Shown in pieces: positions 10,701 through 21,347 of a stretch of 64,000 nucleotides of DNA. The position numbers and the translations under genes are program-made. Source of the stretch: Zea mays (Eukaryota; Streptophyta; Magnoliopsida; Poales; Poaceae). The notes below the pieces were generated by a model, which saw nothing but the letters and a program-made list of their open reading frames with translations, ran no database searches and was not told the origin of the DNA. The DNA lies in assembly GCF_902167145.1 (NCBI RefSeq), contig NC_050099.1, forward strand, positions 62,762,942 to 62,826,941. Reading direction: 5' to 3'. Positions within the stretch are counted from its first letter, which is position 1. Every line of letters starts with the position of its first letter.

Positions 10701-11956
10701 AAAAAGGTCTCTGGCGCATGACGCAGTGGCCTTTCACCGTGGCAGGTGCTCCGGTGATCACCGGACATGCACCGCATGATTCACCGTGACGAGAGCCAGC
10801 GCTAAGGCACGTGGTGCGCGACGGTGACAGCACGACGGCGGTGAGAACCCTATCCGAAAGATCAGTGTGCAGGGGAGGGGCACGGCGGCTAGCCGGAGTG
10901 GAGTCCAGCTCACCGACGGTGATGCACTTTCACCCCGCGACGTTATCTACTTGCCACCCGCACGAACCCAAACACCAGCGACATGAATCACGGCGGAGGT
11001 ATCGTCGGCGGTGAGAGTTCCGCGCTGGCAGCCTGATCCAATCCAGGCTACTGTACCATCGCGAGTTTCAGTCAGATGAACCTGACAGCCAATGTTGAAC
11101 TCGAATTTCCTCCAAATTTACTGTGGTGACTAATTTAAGTCTCTATACTAAAGTTATAGACCTATAGTTCATCTTCAACTTTGCCACGGAGCTCACCATA
11201 AAATAGTTACCAAATCCAACTCAAAATCAGGTTCAAAGTCTGCCTAAGTCCACTGTTACTGGAAATTCAGTCCTAGGGTTGCCTGACAGCCTGACTTTGG
11301 GTGTGTTTTTCTCTAATTTTTGTATAACAACAACAGGAGATGTCTGCATCAAAGTTGCTCTCCTATAATAGGTTTACAAAATTTATGTGGTGGCCTAGGG
11401 CAAAAACCCTATATTTTGAAAGTTGCAAGGTCACAAATGTGAGCACAATACACTGAAATTCAGACTTAGCCAAAAGAGTTCAAATGTGGCTCTTTTGCAA
11501 GTAAGTCCAAAACTCAGGGTTTGGCTTGTAAATTCACATATGAATGACCCAAATGACTTAATATACTTATTTAACTTGGTTCTTGCACTTTAGTCCAAAA
11601 GTGGACTAATTTTGCACATATGCCCCTAGGGTTTTGGATTTAGGGTTTTCCAGGGTTCTAATTGAGATTTTTGGTATCCCAGGGGTATAAATGTGATTCA
11701 ACTTTATTTTTGGGAATATTTTATGACTTTTACCCTAAAGCTTTTAGGTTTTCTCAACTTGGTTTAGGTTTTACCCCTTAACCCCTATTTAGGGTTAAGT
11801 TCCCTATCCAGGATCCTATTTGAAAAACATTAGAACAATACGCTTGTTTGAAATTTTTACCTAGTGAATGCACTCTAAGTGTATCAAACATATGCAATGC
11901 CAATGCTTATGATGTCATGCTCAAGTTTTAGTTACAGTAACACCAGGAGTGTTACA
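7765..11956 (-). repeat. Element B 3' LTR (4,192 bp)
   Basis: This LTR is almost identical to 16183-20374. Within it, in minus orientation, lie two putative exons (9355-9236 and 8184-8117) that match the exon structure of the LTRs of Elements C and D. A GC-rich block lies near 9880-11060. The remaining parts are AT-rich and show no gene. Confidence 0.92.
8117..9355 (-). other. Putative LTR-encoded exon pair, Element B 3' LTR
   Basis: Read on the minus strand, the acceptor GTTAG precedes an exon of 120 nt (9355-9236) that starts with the last two bases of a codon. It encodes an acidic stretch (EEEIEVTED) and ends GAAG before a GC donor (GCAAGC). An intron of 1,051 bp follows. Acceptor TTTTTAG precedes a second exon (8184-8117) encoding VADFCCFCAKVV and a short charged tail, ending in TGA. 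Both junctions are phase 1 and join in frame. The architecture matches exons 2 and 3 in Elements D and C. I found no first exon with confidence. Transcription is not shown by the sequence. Confidence 0.45.
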
Positions 11957-11970
11957 TCCTTCCCCCCATA
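11957..11970 (-). promoter_or_regulatory. Element B polypurine tract
   Basis: The minus strand reads ATGGGGGGAAGGA immediately before the 3' LTR. It is the plus-strand primer site in reverse transcription. Confidence 0.8.
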
Positions 11971-12272
11971 AAAGAATCTCGTCCCGAGATTAAAAGTCCT
12001 AGGATAAGTAATGGAAAAGGAAACGCGGAATACTTTTATTTCCTTATTTCTGGTACAAGGCAGGGGTGATGTGGGGGTCACTTTTGTATTACACAGTTAT
12101 ACAGGCTTTACAACTTACATGAGGCTAAAAAGCCTGGGAAATTCTCATTCAAGAAGTCTTGAGTTTCCCAAGTATCTTCGTCTTCAGAATGCTGGTTCCA
12201 CTGTATTTTATAAAACTTGAGAGTTTTTCTCCGGGTAACCCTGTCCTTTTGATCCAAGACTCGTATAGGGTG

Positions 12273-13292
12273 CTAAAAGTATGTCAAGTCCGGTTCAAGG
12301 ACAACATCCGTTACTTCAATGGTTCGATCGGGAACTCGAAGACACTTCTTCAATTGTGACACGTGGAACACATTATGCACGGCAGACAATGTTTCGGGGA
12401 GCTGAAGTCGATACGCCACTAGCCCATATCTTTCAAGTATAGGAAATGGACCAATGGACCTGGATGCAGGCTTCCCTTTAACCCCGAAATGCGATACACC
12501 CTTCATTGGTGAAACTTTCAAGTAGATAAAATCGCCTACCAGAAAGCATAAGGGTTGTCGTCGTCGGTCTGCATAACTCTTTTGCCGAGTCTGAGCTTTC
12601 TTCATATTATGAATAATTTTCTGAACCTTTTCTTCGACCTCTTTCACCATATCAGGCCTAAAGAAGTATCTTTCTCCAGGTTCAGACCAATTTAGCGAAG
12701 TACGACATCGTCGTCCATACAAAGCTTCAAAGGGGTGCCATCTTAATGCTTTCTTGATAGCTATTATTATATGAGAACTCCGCTAAGGGCAAACATTCAT
12801 CCCATTTCTGTGGGAATTCCAGAACACATGCCCGTAGCTTATCTTCAAGTATTTGATTGACTCTCTCAGTCCGTCCGCTAGGCCGAACTGTGGAGCAGCT
12901 TGGTATCCAGGGATTTATAGAGTTCTTCCCAGAATTTGGATACCAATTGTGGTCCATGATCCGACACTATAGTCTTTGGAACACCGTGCAACTGAGAATG
13001 CGAGCAATGTACAACTCCGCATAGGTAATTACCGGGTAATATGTCTTGACTGGCAGAAAATGAGAAATTTCCGTAAGCCGATCAATAACCCAGATAGAGT
13101 CATACCCTTTTGTAGTCCTGGGTAATCCCACGATAAAGTCCATACAATATCTTCCCATTTCCATGTTGGTATTGGCAAAGATTGTAATGGACCAGCAGTT
13201 TTCATATGTGTGGCCTTGACACGTTTACAAGTGTCACACCGTGCAATTCCAATTTGCATCTTTGCCCACCAGAAGAACACATAAGGTTCCAT
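12273..13292 (-). pseudogene. Element B integrase remnant (Tekay type)
   Basis: Three minus-strand fragments (13292-13029, 12957-12727, 12722-12273) cover the zinc-binding end (CDTCKRVKATH), part of the core ([39 protein letters not shown]) and the C-terminal domain (VGDFIYLKVSPMKG, LSAVHNVFHVSQLKKC). Frameshifts and deletions separate the fragments. Only the first residues of the linker to a chromodomain remain (DLTYF). The homologous region in Elements C and D is intact enough to confirm the family. No functional integrase can come from this copy. Confidence 0.85.
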
Positions 13293-15079
13293 GTGTGCAA
13301 CTTGCTTTTTCGGATGACACTGTACTATCTGAGTCTATTGGGTGGGCGGCACTTATGCAACTTTACCCAAATAGAATCAGATGCACCATCTTGGGTAAAA
13401 CACACGAAAGAGGTTTACCAACAAGTGGTTGCAGTAAGTTCATAGCACACGAGACGGGTGTGAATGTCGAATAACATCACGGTCAACTCGTGTTAACCAG
13501 GGGATCCAAGTCCACGAAAGGTGATATTGATTCAAGAAAAATCACCAGTGGAGGGATCTAAAAAAATGCGGACTTTGCAACCAGTCCATTTCATCCAGCA
13601 CTAGTCATGGATCGGCATGATCACACATGCAGGAAAAGCATGCGTGAAACGGTCGAGGCGCGACTAGAGCGATAATTAAGTGGTTACTGGTCAACTTAAC
13701 TTGATTTTGGTAAGTACTTTCTTTAGCGTGGGTTGAACCAAAGTGAGTTTAGACAACTCGATAAAACGATCTCTAAACTCAGCATGTGTTCATTGGGCAG
13801 TTACAAGTTAGTCAAAACCAACTTGTTGAACTACTTTTGACATTAAGCAAATCCTCTCAGTACCATTGGTAAGCCAACGGTCGAGAGTTCACTCATATTA
13901 ACAGTTGTGCATGTAGTTGGGTAGAAATCCATTTGGTCAGGTTGTTCACCCGTTTCTTCATGCAAGATGAACAGACTTGGTTAGGGAATATATGGATTAA
14001 ATAAGGGAGCGAATAAACAAACTCCTGCATCTCAGCAGTAGGGAAAAACAGATCTCCATTTTGAGAGCTAATTAGTTGTCTCTCAACACTAAAAAGCTCC
14101 AAGACTTCACCTTTACACAAAGGATGTAAAGGGAACTTCTATAAGTAGTCACTACTAAGATCAAAAGAAAAGAGACCACACCTAAAACTGGTATGCCCCT
14201 TTTGATCCAACAGAGATGATAGATGTTGCTTGGCCATTTGACAAACAACATAGAAATTGTTTCAAGGAAGGAGTCCACGGAAGATAACCATCAGGGTAGT
14301 TCCACAATGGATCATGACCAGAGACCTTGATACCAGCATCCGATGAGTGGCACAGTCATGTGTGCGCATTCACAGGAGGCTCTCAGTTTCGTTGCGGCAC
14401 CATAAGTCATTAATCATGACACCACTACAAAACTGACACCAATACTGAATCTCACAAGGTAAGAACAAGGCGTAGAGATAACATATCAATATAGCCTTAT
14501 AATGGATTATGACTACTAACTGTGATACTAGCGCGTGCCAAGTAGCGCAACCATGTGTGTGCACCCACCGGAGGCCCTCGGTTTCAGCGCGGTGTCACCG
14601 ATTTTAGTCATAACACCATTACCAGACATAACCAATAAGAAATCTCACATAACACAAATAGACGGGTTAAGGATGACAATGTACAAAAGAGACTCCACTT
14701 GTAAGAATGGTTACAAGTAGAGAGCCATATAGATCATGGCCCGATGAAGTAAACAAGGCATGGCCATAACCTAACTTGATGAAAGAAGTACGATGGGAGA
14801 CTGTTAATTCAGCCCAAGCATATTTCTATGCCCATCGCAGAGATCACAAGGTCAAGGCTTAAGTTGGTATGCCTTTGATAAGTATGAAGGAACCAAAGGC
14901 ATCAAATTCAAGGAAATGGTCGGACATGTCTTTTCTAGGTTGGGTTAATAGAGCAACACGACGATCCGCAAGGAGAGGCCAAATACACTAGAGACTTCAA
15001 CCTGCATCAGCTGATCAAGAGAATGGCTCTAAAAGGAGGTATGACTTGAGATCCTTGTTTGAAGTCTAGGTACACCTTA
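13293..15079 (-). other. Element B interior with no recognisable coding sequence
   Basis: Reverse transcriptase and RNase H should lie here, but none of their motifs can be read in any minus frame. The sequence is unlike Elements C and D. It contains a degenerate direct duplication (about 14345-14470 and 14530-14660), with shared words such as GGAGGC/TCTCAGTTTC and CATGTGTG. It may be filler DNA or a very decayed segment. Confidence 0.5.
14345..14660. repeat. Degenerate direct duplication in Element B interior
   Basis: Two units of about 125 bp share blocks around CATGTGTGYGCA, GGAGGCYCTCRGTTTC, CATGACACCA/CATAACACCA and AATCTCACA. They are clearly related but diverged. Confidence 0.55.
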
Positions 15080-15420
15080 GGTTTGACAAGGAAATTATTT
15101 AGGCATTTATTTGTACGGGTGTGGTCATGAAGTGATAACGGAAAATTCGACTTTGGGTCGGGTCATGGTTCACTAAATACGAATATAGCCTAATTCTTGG
15201 GTTTAGGCACTCAAGTCACCAACTCTCTATTGGTCATAACTAAACCTGATGGTTCTCAGATCAGGATTGAGAATTGCTTTATGCTGGGCTAACCAGTTTA
15301 TGCCCAAGATGACATCTATGTCTTGGCCTTTCAGAACAACCATATTAGCAGGAAAGTCCCGTCCGGCCAATGTTACAGGCACTTGGTAAGCCACTTCTTT
15401 TCACTTTTGGTAGCTTTGCT
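15080..15420 (-). pseudogene. Element B aspartic protease remnant
   Basis: On the minus strand near 15415-15240 the reading is EVAYQVPVTLAGRDFPAN, then VVLKGQDIDVILGINWL and AQHKAIL. This is the C-terminal half of the retropepsin region of Tekay-type elements (compare [13 protein letters not shown] in Element D). The active-site D-T-G segment is not readable. It lies in the expected place between gag and the missing reverse transcriptase. Confidence 0.8.
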
Positions 15421-16168
15421 GTTGGGCGTAGGAGACCATTTGTCAACCAACTTCATAGAGGGAGGGGGCCTGAAAAGGTCCAATGCACCATCAAGTGCTT
15501 ATCCCGCTACATGAGAAGGTCCGGCTTCCATCCCGATAGAATTCGCAGAGACGTTCGGGTGTAGTTGTGAATACAACACATGAACTTTTTCATGTAGTGT
15601 ATTATAATAGACCTGCAAGTTATCCATGGCTAAGCTAAGCTCCTCCACATGGGCTCGAGCTTTGGCTTCCTTAGTCCAGGCGAGTAAACGAGAGTTAACC
15701 GTCCAATCGAGCGCTAGATCTCGTTTCGCGAGTTGGTCTTGCAAGTAGCGGATGACTGCATCCGCGACTCACAGATCATTCCTATAACGGAGTTCTGATT
15801 GAAGCAGTTCGACTTGTGCTTCCAGATCCCTGATAGGATCGTTGCTACCACTGCTACTTTCTTCATGTCTTGGGGAAAGTTAATGGCGGAGTATGCCAAT
15901 AGGTCTAATAGATTCGCGCGCGGTCTTTCTGGTGCGCGACAGCATTTCTCTAAGGGGGAAAATGTTATTAGTATAATTCTTAGCATGATGCATGTGTAAG
16001 TACAGAATCAACCTTAGTCGATTCAACCTTCTATACATTGCACTCTTCCTATCTGGTCTTTAAGATAGACTCTTCAGAATACTTAGGTAAGAAGAGAAAA
16101 GAGTTTTTAGGTAAGACTTTTGAAAATCCTTTTGAAGATGCCTCATAATATCTGCAAAGAAGGGCTAC
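15421..16168 (-). other. Element B gag/leader region, decayed
   Basis: Short minus-strand frames remain (15744-15499 and 15986-15714), the first with a helical, charged sequence (EEAKARAHVEELSLAMDN style). I cannot align it to gag with confidence. There is no zinc knuckle. Confidence 0.4.
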
Positions 16169-16180
16169 GCTCCGATACCA
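16169..16180 (-). promoter_or_regulatory. Element B primer-binding site (initiator tRNA-Met)
   Basis: The minus strand reads TGGTATCGGAGC two bases inside the LTR. This matches the usual plant initiator tRNA-Met site TGGTATCAGAGC with one mismatch. Confidence 0.85.
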
Positions 16181-16182
16181 GC

Positions 16183-19100
16183 TGTGACGGAACCTCCCAA
16201 GTAATTAGGCCCACCTACAGTTGTCCTTGTCCAACGGACCTCAGACAACCCTGTAGGTGCCCCTGAACTACTTGACAAGTTCGGTATCTTTCCTTACCTT
16301 ACCAGGAACGTTTCACCCGTCTTGCAGACATTACAGAACATCGGAGGTAAAGAAATGTGGAAGCAATTACATAAACTTACATTTATTTAGAAAGTAAGAT
16401 TAAGTTACTTATTACAGACCAGAACTAAAAGCGAGTGCAGAGTAGTAATATTATACAAACCAAGGGAGGCACAAACTCCTCCCGATAAGTTATAAGCAAA
16501 ATATCCTATGTGGAGGACCGAGTCCTCCCGCACTTCAGTCTTGTTTTTCTTCTTTGGGAACCACCTTGGCACAGAAGCAGCAGAAATCTGCTACTTCCTC
16601 ACCTAAAAACAACAAAGGGATAAACCCTGAGTATGGAATTACTCAGCAAGTCTTACCCGACTAAAGAAAAGACTCTCAAGGGTATGCTGGCTTAAGGGAG
16701 TCAAGGTAAGGCTTTTCAATAATCAAAGACTCTGTTTTGCAGAAATGCTTACTAAAGTGGATCTTTAAAAATCCAATTTTATTTGTCAAGTTAAGTACAA
16801 TTACCTGCAACTAGAGTTCTTTCTACCCTAGTTCAATCACTGGTCCTGCACTAGCCAATTTCTTAACAAAAACCCATCATCTTTAGTGGAATGCTACGTG
16901 TAGGGCAGTGACCAAGTCTTCAAAACCGCGAAGGTACGGCGATCTGAATCGATTATACTCAGCTGAGGATCTCCAATCACACGACATATGTAGCACTTAA
17001 CCCTTGCATATGTCAACCCGCCACCGGGGTTCTTAAGACCAGATCAGGTTCACGCAAACCGAGAGCACAGATACACCACCGTCCAGCCTCTTGCCACAGA
17101 GGGTACACGCTACTCTCGCCACTGCTCCACGCCCATTTCGTGTTATCTTATTCTGGCCTTAGTCTGCCCGAGGCAAGGCTTACCCATGACGAGGCATGTG
17201 ACCAGTTAAAGGGTCCCCGATCATCAAGCCTACATCGACAAGGTCCTTAATCGACTCAGACGGAGACACTACACCGAGACTCTCTTCTCGTGCAAGTCAC
17301 CCGCCCGGTCTCAACTTAATTATTTCAAACCCAAAGTTTGGTACCTGACAGAGGTACATCTTTTCCGATGTTGAACCTATCAAGGCCTTTGATAGATCCA
17401 TCATCAAGTTTTATTTTCGAAAACATCCCACCCACTTTTGCCACATATTTTGTAAAAACAAAACATTTTGTTTTCTAAAGCAAGGCTAAGCATCAAAAAT
17501 CTTTTGTAAAATGAGTGATCAAGGAAGGTAATCAAATTCAAGGAAGGTAATGCAGGAATTGTTTTAGCAATCAACTCCTATCACCTAATGCATCAAGCAA
17601 GTGAGAAAGATTTTAAAAATATCAAGGGAGGTGGCAAATGCACCGGGGCTTGCCTTCGTTTACAGGTGAATCGGGTTCGGATCCATAGATATCGAAGTAG
17701 AAGCAGTTGCCTGCTTGAGAATCCGAAGGTGGTGGTGTCCTGTCTTCGGTGACTTCTATCTCTTCTTCATGTTCTAACATCACCATATATATTTATAAGA
17801 ATGGATGCCATGGGATGCTCATGAGGATGCAAAGATAATAAAAATTTATTGACTAAGTCTTGAATACAACTTTCCTTCACAGAACTCCGAGAACTTAGGG
17901 TTTCCGGAGTCGGTAAAGGAGTTCATAGGGCAGGGGGGTGTTTTGGGGTTTGGTGATCAAACAAGGTCCAAATCAATTCAAACTCTACCCAAGGCTTCTA
18001 AATATTGTTTTAAGTTCCCATAAAAAGTTTGGGCATTTTTGGAATTACCATATGTTTTCTAAAAATCCAGAACTAATACTTTAACCACTTTAAATACCCT
18101 AAAATTTCTTATTTCCACTAAAAATCACAAAACTATTCTTACTAAATTCTAGGGAAAATAACAAGCCTAGGAAAATTAGTTTCACAATTTTAGGATTTTT
18201 CTACAATTTTAACAAATTTCTAAAGCTCTATTGTAAAAAAGAAAAAGAAAAGGATTAAATAGAGCTGGGCCGGTTCTGGCCCAGACGGCCCAGGTCCAGG
18301 GCAAAACGCGCCCGCGCGCGCCCGCGCCCTGGCATCTTTGCAGAAGAGACCCCGGGTTTCTAACTAACTGAAAACGAGCTTCTTCACTGTTCCTGTGTGT
18401 CGCTGACCGATTACAAATAGGACCTCCACCTTCTATTCCCTTGCACGGTGAAGTCCCCGGCGGCGTTCACGCCCAGCCGAGCTCCGGCGAGCACCTACGC
18501 CGGCCGATTGGGGCAACGGCTAGGGTTCCCGAGCGGCGGACATCAAATTGGACCAAGCCCGAGCATTTCCCCTCCATTAATTTCACCAAGGGGGCACTGG
18601 ATCAATCGGTTCATGGTGTCCGAGCGGATGGGCAAGGGGATGAACGTGTTCCGATCAAACAGCGATGAGGATGGCCAAATTGGGGCTGGGTAAAGCTTCA
18701 CGGGTTCACCAGGGTCTACGGACACATTTTGTTTTGGGCAGAACAAGGCCCGAGGAGTGGGTCGACGGTGAGGGGGTCACGGCGGTGTTCTTCAGAGCAA
18801 GCACGCGTTCTGGTGATGGGCTTCAACCAAATTCTAATTGTTGATACAGGGGGCAATAGGAGATCAAATACAACCGAGAACAAGGAGCAATTAGATAATT
18901 ACCGACCCGAGGAGCGCTGGCCACGATGAGGTTGGGTTTCGGGTATGCTTGAACCGAATTGGGGTGAATGCGAAATTAGAGCTCGTAGGGAATCGGCTAG
19001 GAGCATTACTTGGTGTGGGGGTGCACAATGATATTGCGAAGCTAGTCACGAGCTCAATTTATAGGCAATTTCGTCGGTGGCACTTGAATTGAGGATGGCG

Positions 19101-20374
19101 CGGTGGCGGCCGGAGAGGAAAAAGGTCTCTGGCGCATGACGCAGTGGCCTTTCACCGTGGCAGGTGCTCCGGTGATCACCGGACATGCACCGCATGATTC
19201 ACCGTGACGAGAGCCAGCGCTAAGGCACGTGGTGCGCGACGGTGACAGCACGACGGCGGTGAGAACCCTATCCGAAAGATCAGTGTGCAGGGGAGGGGCA
19301 CGGCGGCTAGCCGGAGTGGAGTCCAGCTCACCGACGGTGATGCACTTTCACCCCGCGACGTTATCTACTTGCCACCCGCACGAACCCAAACACCAGCGAC
19401 ACGAATCACGGCGGAGGTATCGTCGGCGGTGAGAGTTCCGCGCTGGCAGCCTGATCCAATCCAGGCTATTGTACCATCGCGAGTTTCAGTCAGATGAACC
19501 TGACAGCCAATGTTGAACTCGAATTTCCTCCAAATTTACTGTGGTGACTGATTTAAGTCTCTATACTAAAGTTATAGACCTATAGTTCATCTTCAACTTT
19601 GCCACGGAGCTCACCATAAAATAGTTACCAAATCCAACTCAAAATCAGGTTCAAAGCCTGCCTAAGTCCACTGTTACTGGAAATTCAGTCCTAGGGTTGC
19701 CTGACAGCCTGACTTTGGGTGTGTTTTTCTCTAATTTTTGTATAACAACAACAGGAGATGTCTGCATCAAAGTTGCTCTCCTATAATAGGTTTACAAAAT
19801 TTATGTGGTGGCCTAGGGCAAAAACCCTATATTTTGAAAGTTGCAAGGTCACAAAGGTGAGCACAATACACTGAAATTCAGACTTAGCCAAAAGAGTTCA
19901 AATGTGGCTCTTTTGCAAGTAAGTCCAAAACTCAGGGTTTGGCTTGTAAATTCACATATGAATGACCCAAATGACTTAATATACTTATTTAACTTGGTTC
20001 TTGCACTTTAGTCCAAAAGTGGACTAATTTTGCACATATGCCCCTAGGGTTTTGGATTTAGGGTTTTCCAGGATTATAATTGAGATTTTTGGTATCCCAG
20101 GGGTATAAATGTGATTCAACTTTATTTTTGGGGATATTTTATGACTTTTACCCTAAAGCTTTTAGGTTTTCTCAACTTGGTTTAGGTTTTACCCCTTAAC
20201 CCCTATTTAGGGTTAAGTTCCCTATCTAGGATCCTATTTGAAAAACATTAGAACAATACACTTGTTTGAAATTTTTACCTAGTGAATGCACTCTAAGTGT
20301 ATCAAACATATGCAATGCCAATGCTTATGATGTCATGCTCAAGTTTTAGTTACAGTAACACCAGGAGTGTTACA
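16183..20374 (-). repeat. Element B 5' LTR (4,192 bp)
   Basis: This is the partner of 7765-11956. It has the same length because small insertions and deletions cancel. The minus-strand start is TGTAACACTCCTGG at 20374. The exon pair described for the other LTR is present and open here too (17773-17654 and 16602-16535). Confidence 0.92.
16535..17773 (-). other. Putative LTR-encoded exon pair, Element B 5' LTR
   Basis: Same splice signals, phases and lengths as in the 3' LTR copy (exons 17773-17654 and 16602-16535). Both exons remain open. Substitutions relative to the other copy are few and none creates a stop. Confidence 0.42.
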
Positions 20375-20735
20375 CCTGGGGTCGGGCGAGGCGGAGTTCG
20401 TTGTCTTCCGGGGCCGAGCCCGAGTCCGAACCCTGGGGTCGGGCGAGGCAGAGTTCGTCGTCTTCCGGGGCCAAGCCCGAGTCCAAGCCCTGGGGTCGGG
20501 CGAGGCGGAGTTCGTCGTCTTCCAGGGCCAAGCCCGAGTCGGAGCCCTGGGGTCGGCGAGGCAGAGTTCGTCGTCTTCCGGGGCCGAGCCCGAGTCCGAA
20601 CCCTGGGGTCGGGCGAGGCGGAGTTCGTCGTCTTCCGGGGCCGAGCCCGAGTCCGAGCCCTAGGGTCGGGCGAGGCAGAGTTCGTCGTCTTCCGGGGCCG
20701 AGCCCGAGTCCGAGCCCTGGGGTAGGGTGAGGCGG
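20375..20735. repeat. 57-bp GC-rich tandem repeats in Element A LTR, right part
   Basis: About six further units of the array that starts at 7559. Units differ by a few substitutions, and one has a 1-base deletion near 20551. Long open frames across the array in several phases are products of the repeat and not genes. Confidence 0.88.
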
Positions 20736-21233
20736 AGTTTCCTATGGCGCCCGAGGCCGGACTTGGCCGCTGTCAGCCTCACTCTGTCGAGTGGCACAAC
20801 AGTCGGAGCGACGCAGGCGGCGCTGTCTTCTTGTCAGGCCGGTCAGTGGAGCGGCGAAGTGACTGCGGTCACTTCGGCTCTGTCGACTAAAGGGCGTGCA
20901 TCAGGATAAGGTGTCAGGCCACGTTTGCATTAAATGCTCCTGCGATACGGTCGGTTGGCGTGGCGATCTGGCCAAGGTTGCTTCTTGGCGAAGACTGGGC
21001 CTCGGGCGAGCCGAAGGTGTGTCCGTCGCTTGAGGGGGTCCTCGGGCGAGACGTGAATCCTCCGGGGTCGGCTGCCTTTGCCCGAGGCTGGGCTCGGGCG
21101 AGGCGAGATCCTGTCCCTTGAGTGGACCGAGCCTTGACTTAATCGCACCCATCAGGCCTTTGCAGCTTAGTGCTAATGGGGGTTACCAGCTGAGATTAGG
21201 AGTCTTGGGGGTACCCCTAATTATGGTCCCTCA
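20380..21233 (-). repeat. Element A 5' LTR, proximal part (right of Element B)
   Basis: It continues the LTR interrupted at 7764 and ends on the plus strand with GGTCCCTCA at 21233 (TGAGGGACC on the minus strand), the LTR start. No promoter element is obvious in this half. Confidence 0.85.
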
Positions 21234-21347
21234 CACATATTAACAAATATTTATCATAAGAAAAATAAGACTACTACTTAGTTCTGATTAATCTGCTACA
21301 CTAACAACTATTAGTTTAATAAGAAATTTAATTAACACGAGAGATTC
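21234..21347. other. Short AT-rich segment between the two nested stacks
   Basis: 114 bp of AT-rich DNA between the start of Element A's LTR and Element C. It is the only pre-existing host sequence on this side and ends in GATTC, the left target duplication of Element C. No gene is visible. Confidence 0.75.

Larger units (their letters stand above)
7765..20374 (-). mobile_element. Element B: Tekay-type retrotransposon with giant LTRs and a deleted interior
   Basis: Two 4,192-bp direct repeats (7765-11956 and 16183-20374) flank a 4,226-bp interior. In the minus direction the LTR starts TGTAACACTCC and ends CGTCACA or TGTCACA. A primer-binding site (16180-16169) and a G-rich polypurine tract (11970-11957) lie in the correct places. 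The target duplication is CCTGG. Protease and integrase remnants are of the Tekay/Del chromovirus type, but reverse transcriptase and RNase H are not detectable. The LTR pair differs at about 40 positions by eye (about 1%), so the insertion is recent despite the ruined coding region. Confidence 0.9.
1..21233 (-). mobile_element. Element A: Huck-like Tat-lineage Ty3/Gypsy retrotransposon, interrupted and cut off at the left
   Basis: On the minus strand the order is 5' LTR (21233 to 6909, split by Element B), primer-binding site, leader, gag, protease, reverse transcriptase, RNase H, a second archaeal-type RNase H, and integrase ending at 420. This order and the doubled RNase H are hallmarks of the Tat lineage. 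The LTR reads TGAGGGACC at its minus-strand start and ends with CGACA at 6909. Without Element B the LTR is about 1.71 kb. The 3' LTR is not in the window, so the element continues to the left. The coding region has many stops and one frameshift, so the copy is defective. The name Huck-like rests on recognising the LTR style and is an inference. Confidence 0.88.

Noticed and set aside
10029..11014. Small open frames in Element B's GC-rich LTR segment as the missing exon 1
   Set aside because: Several ATG frames exist on the minus strand, but none ends at a convincing donor in phase 1.
7760..20379. CCTGG target duplication as sole proof of Element B's boundaries
   Set aside because: CCTGG occurs once per repeat unit in the array, so it is weak alone. 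The boundary is accepted because LTR ends, primer site and polypurine tract agree.
20297..20730. 142-codon periodic open frame
   Set aside because: The 57-bp tandem unit is a multiple of three, so open frames are automatic.
7559..20735. CRISPR-like array
   Set aside because: Units are contiguous without unique spacers, and the context is a plant retroelement LTR.
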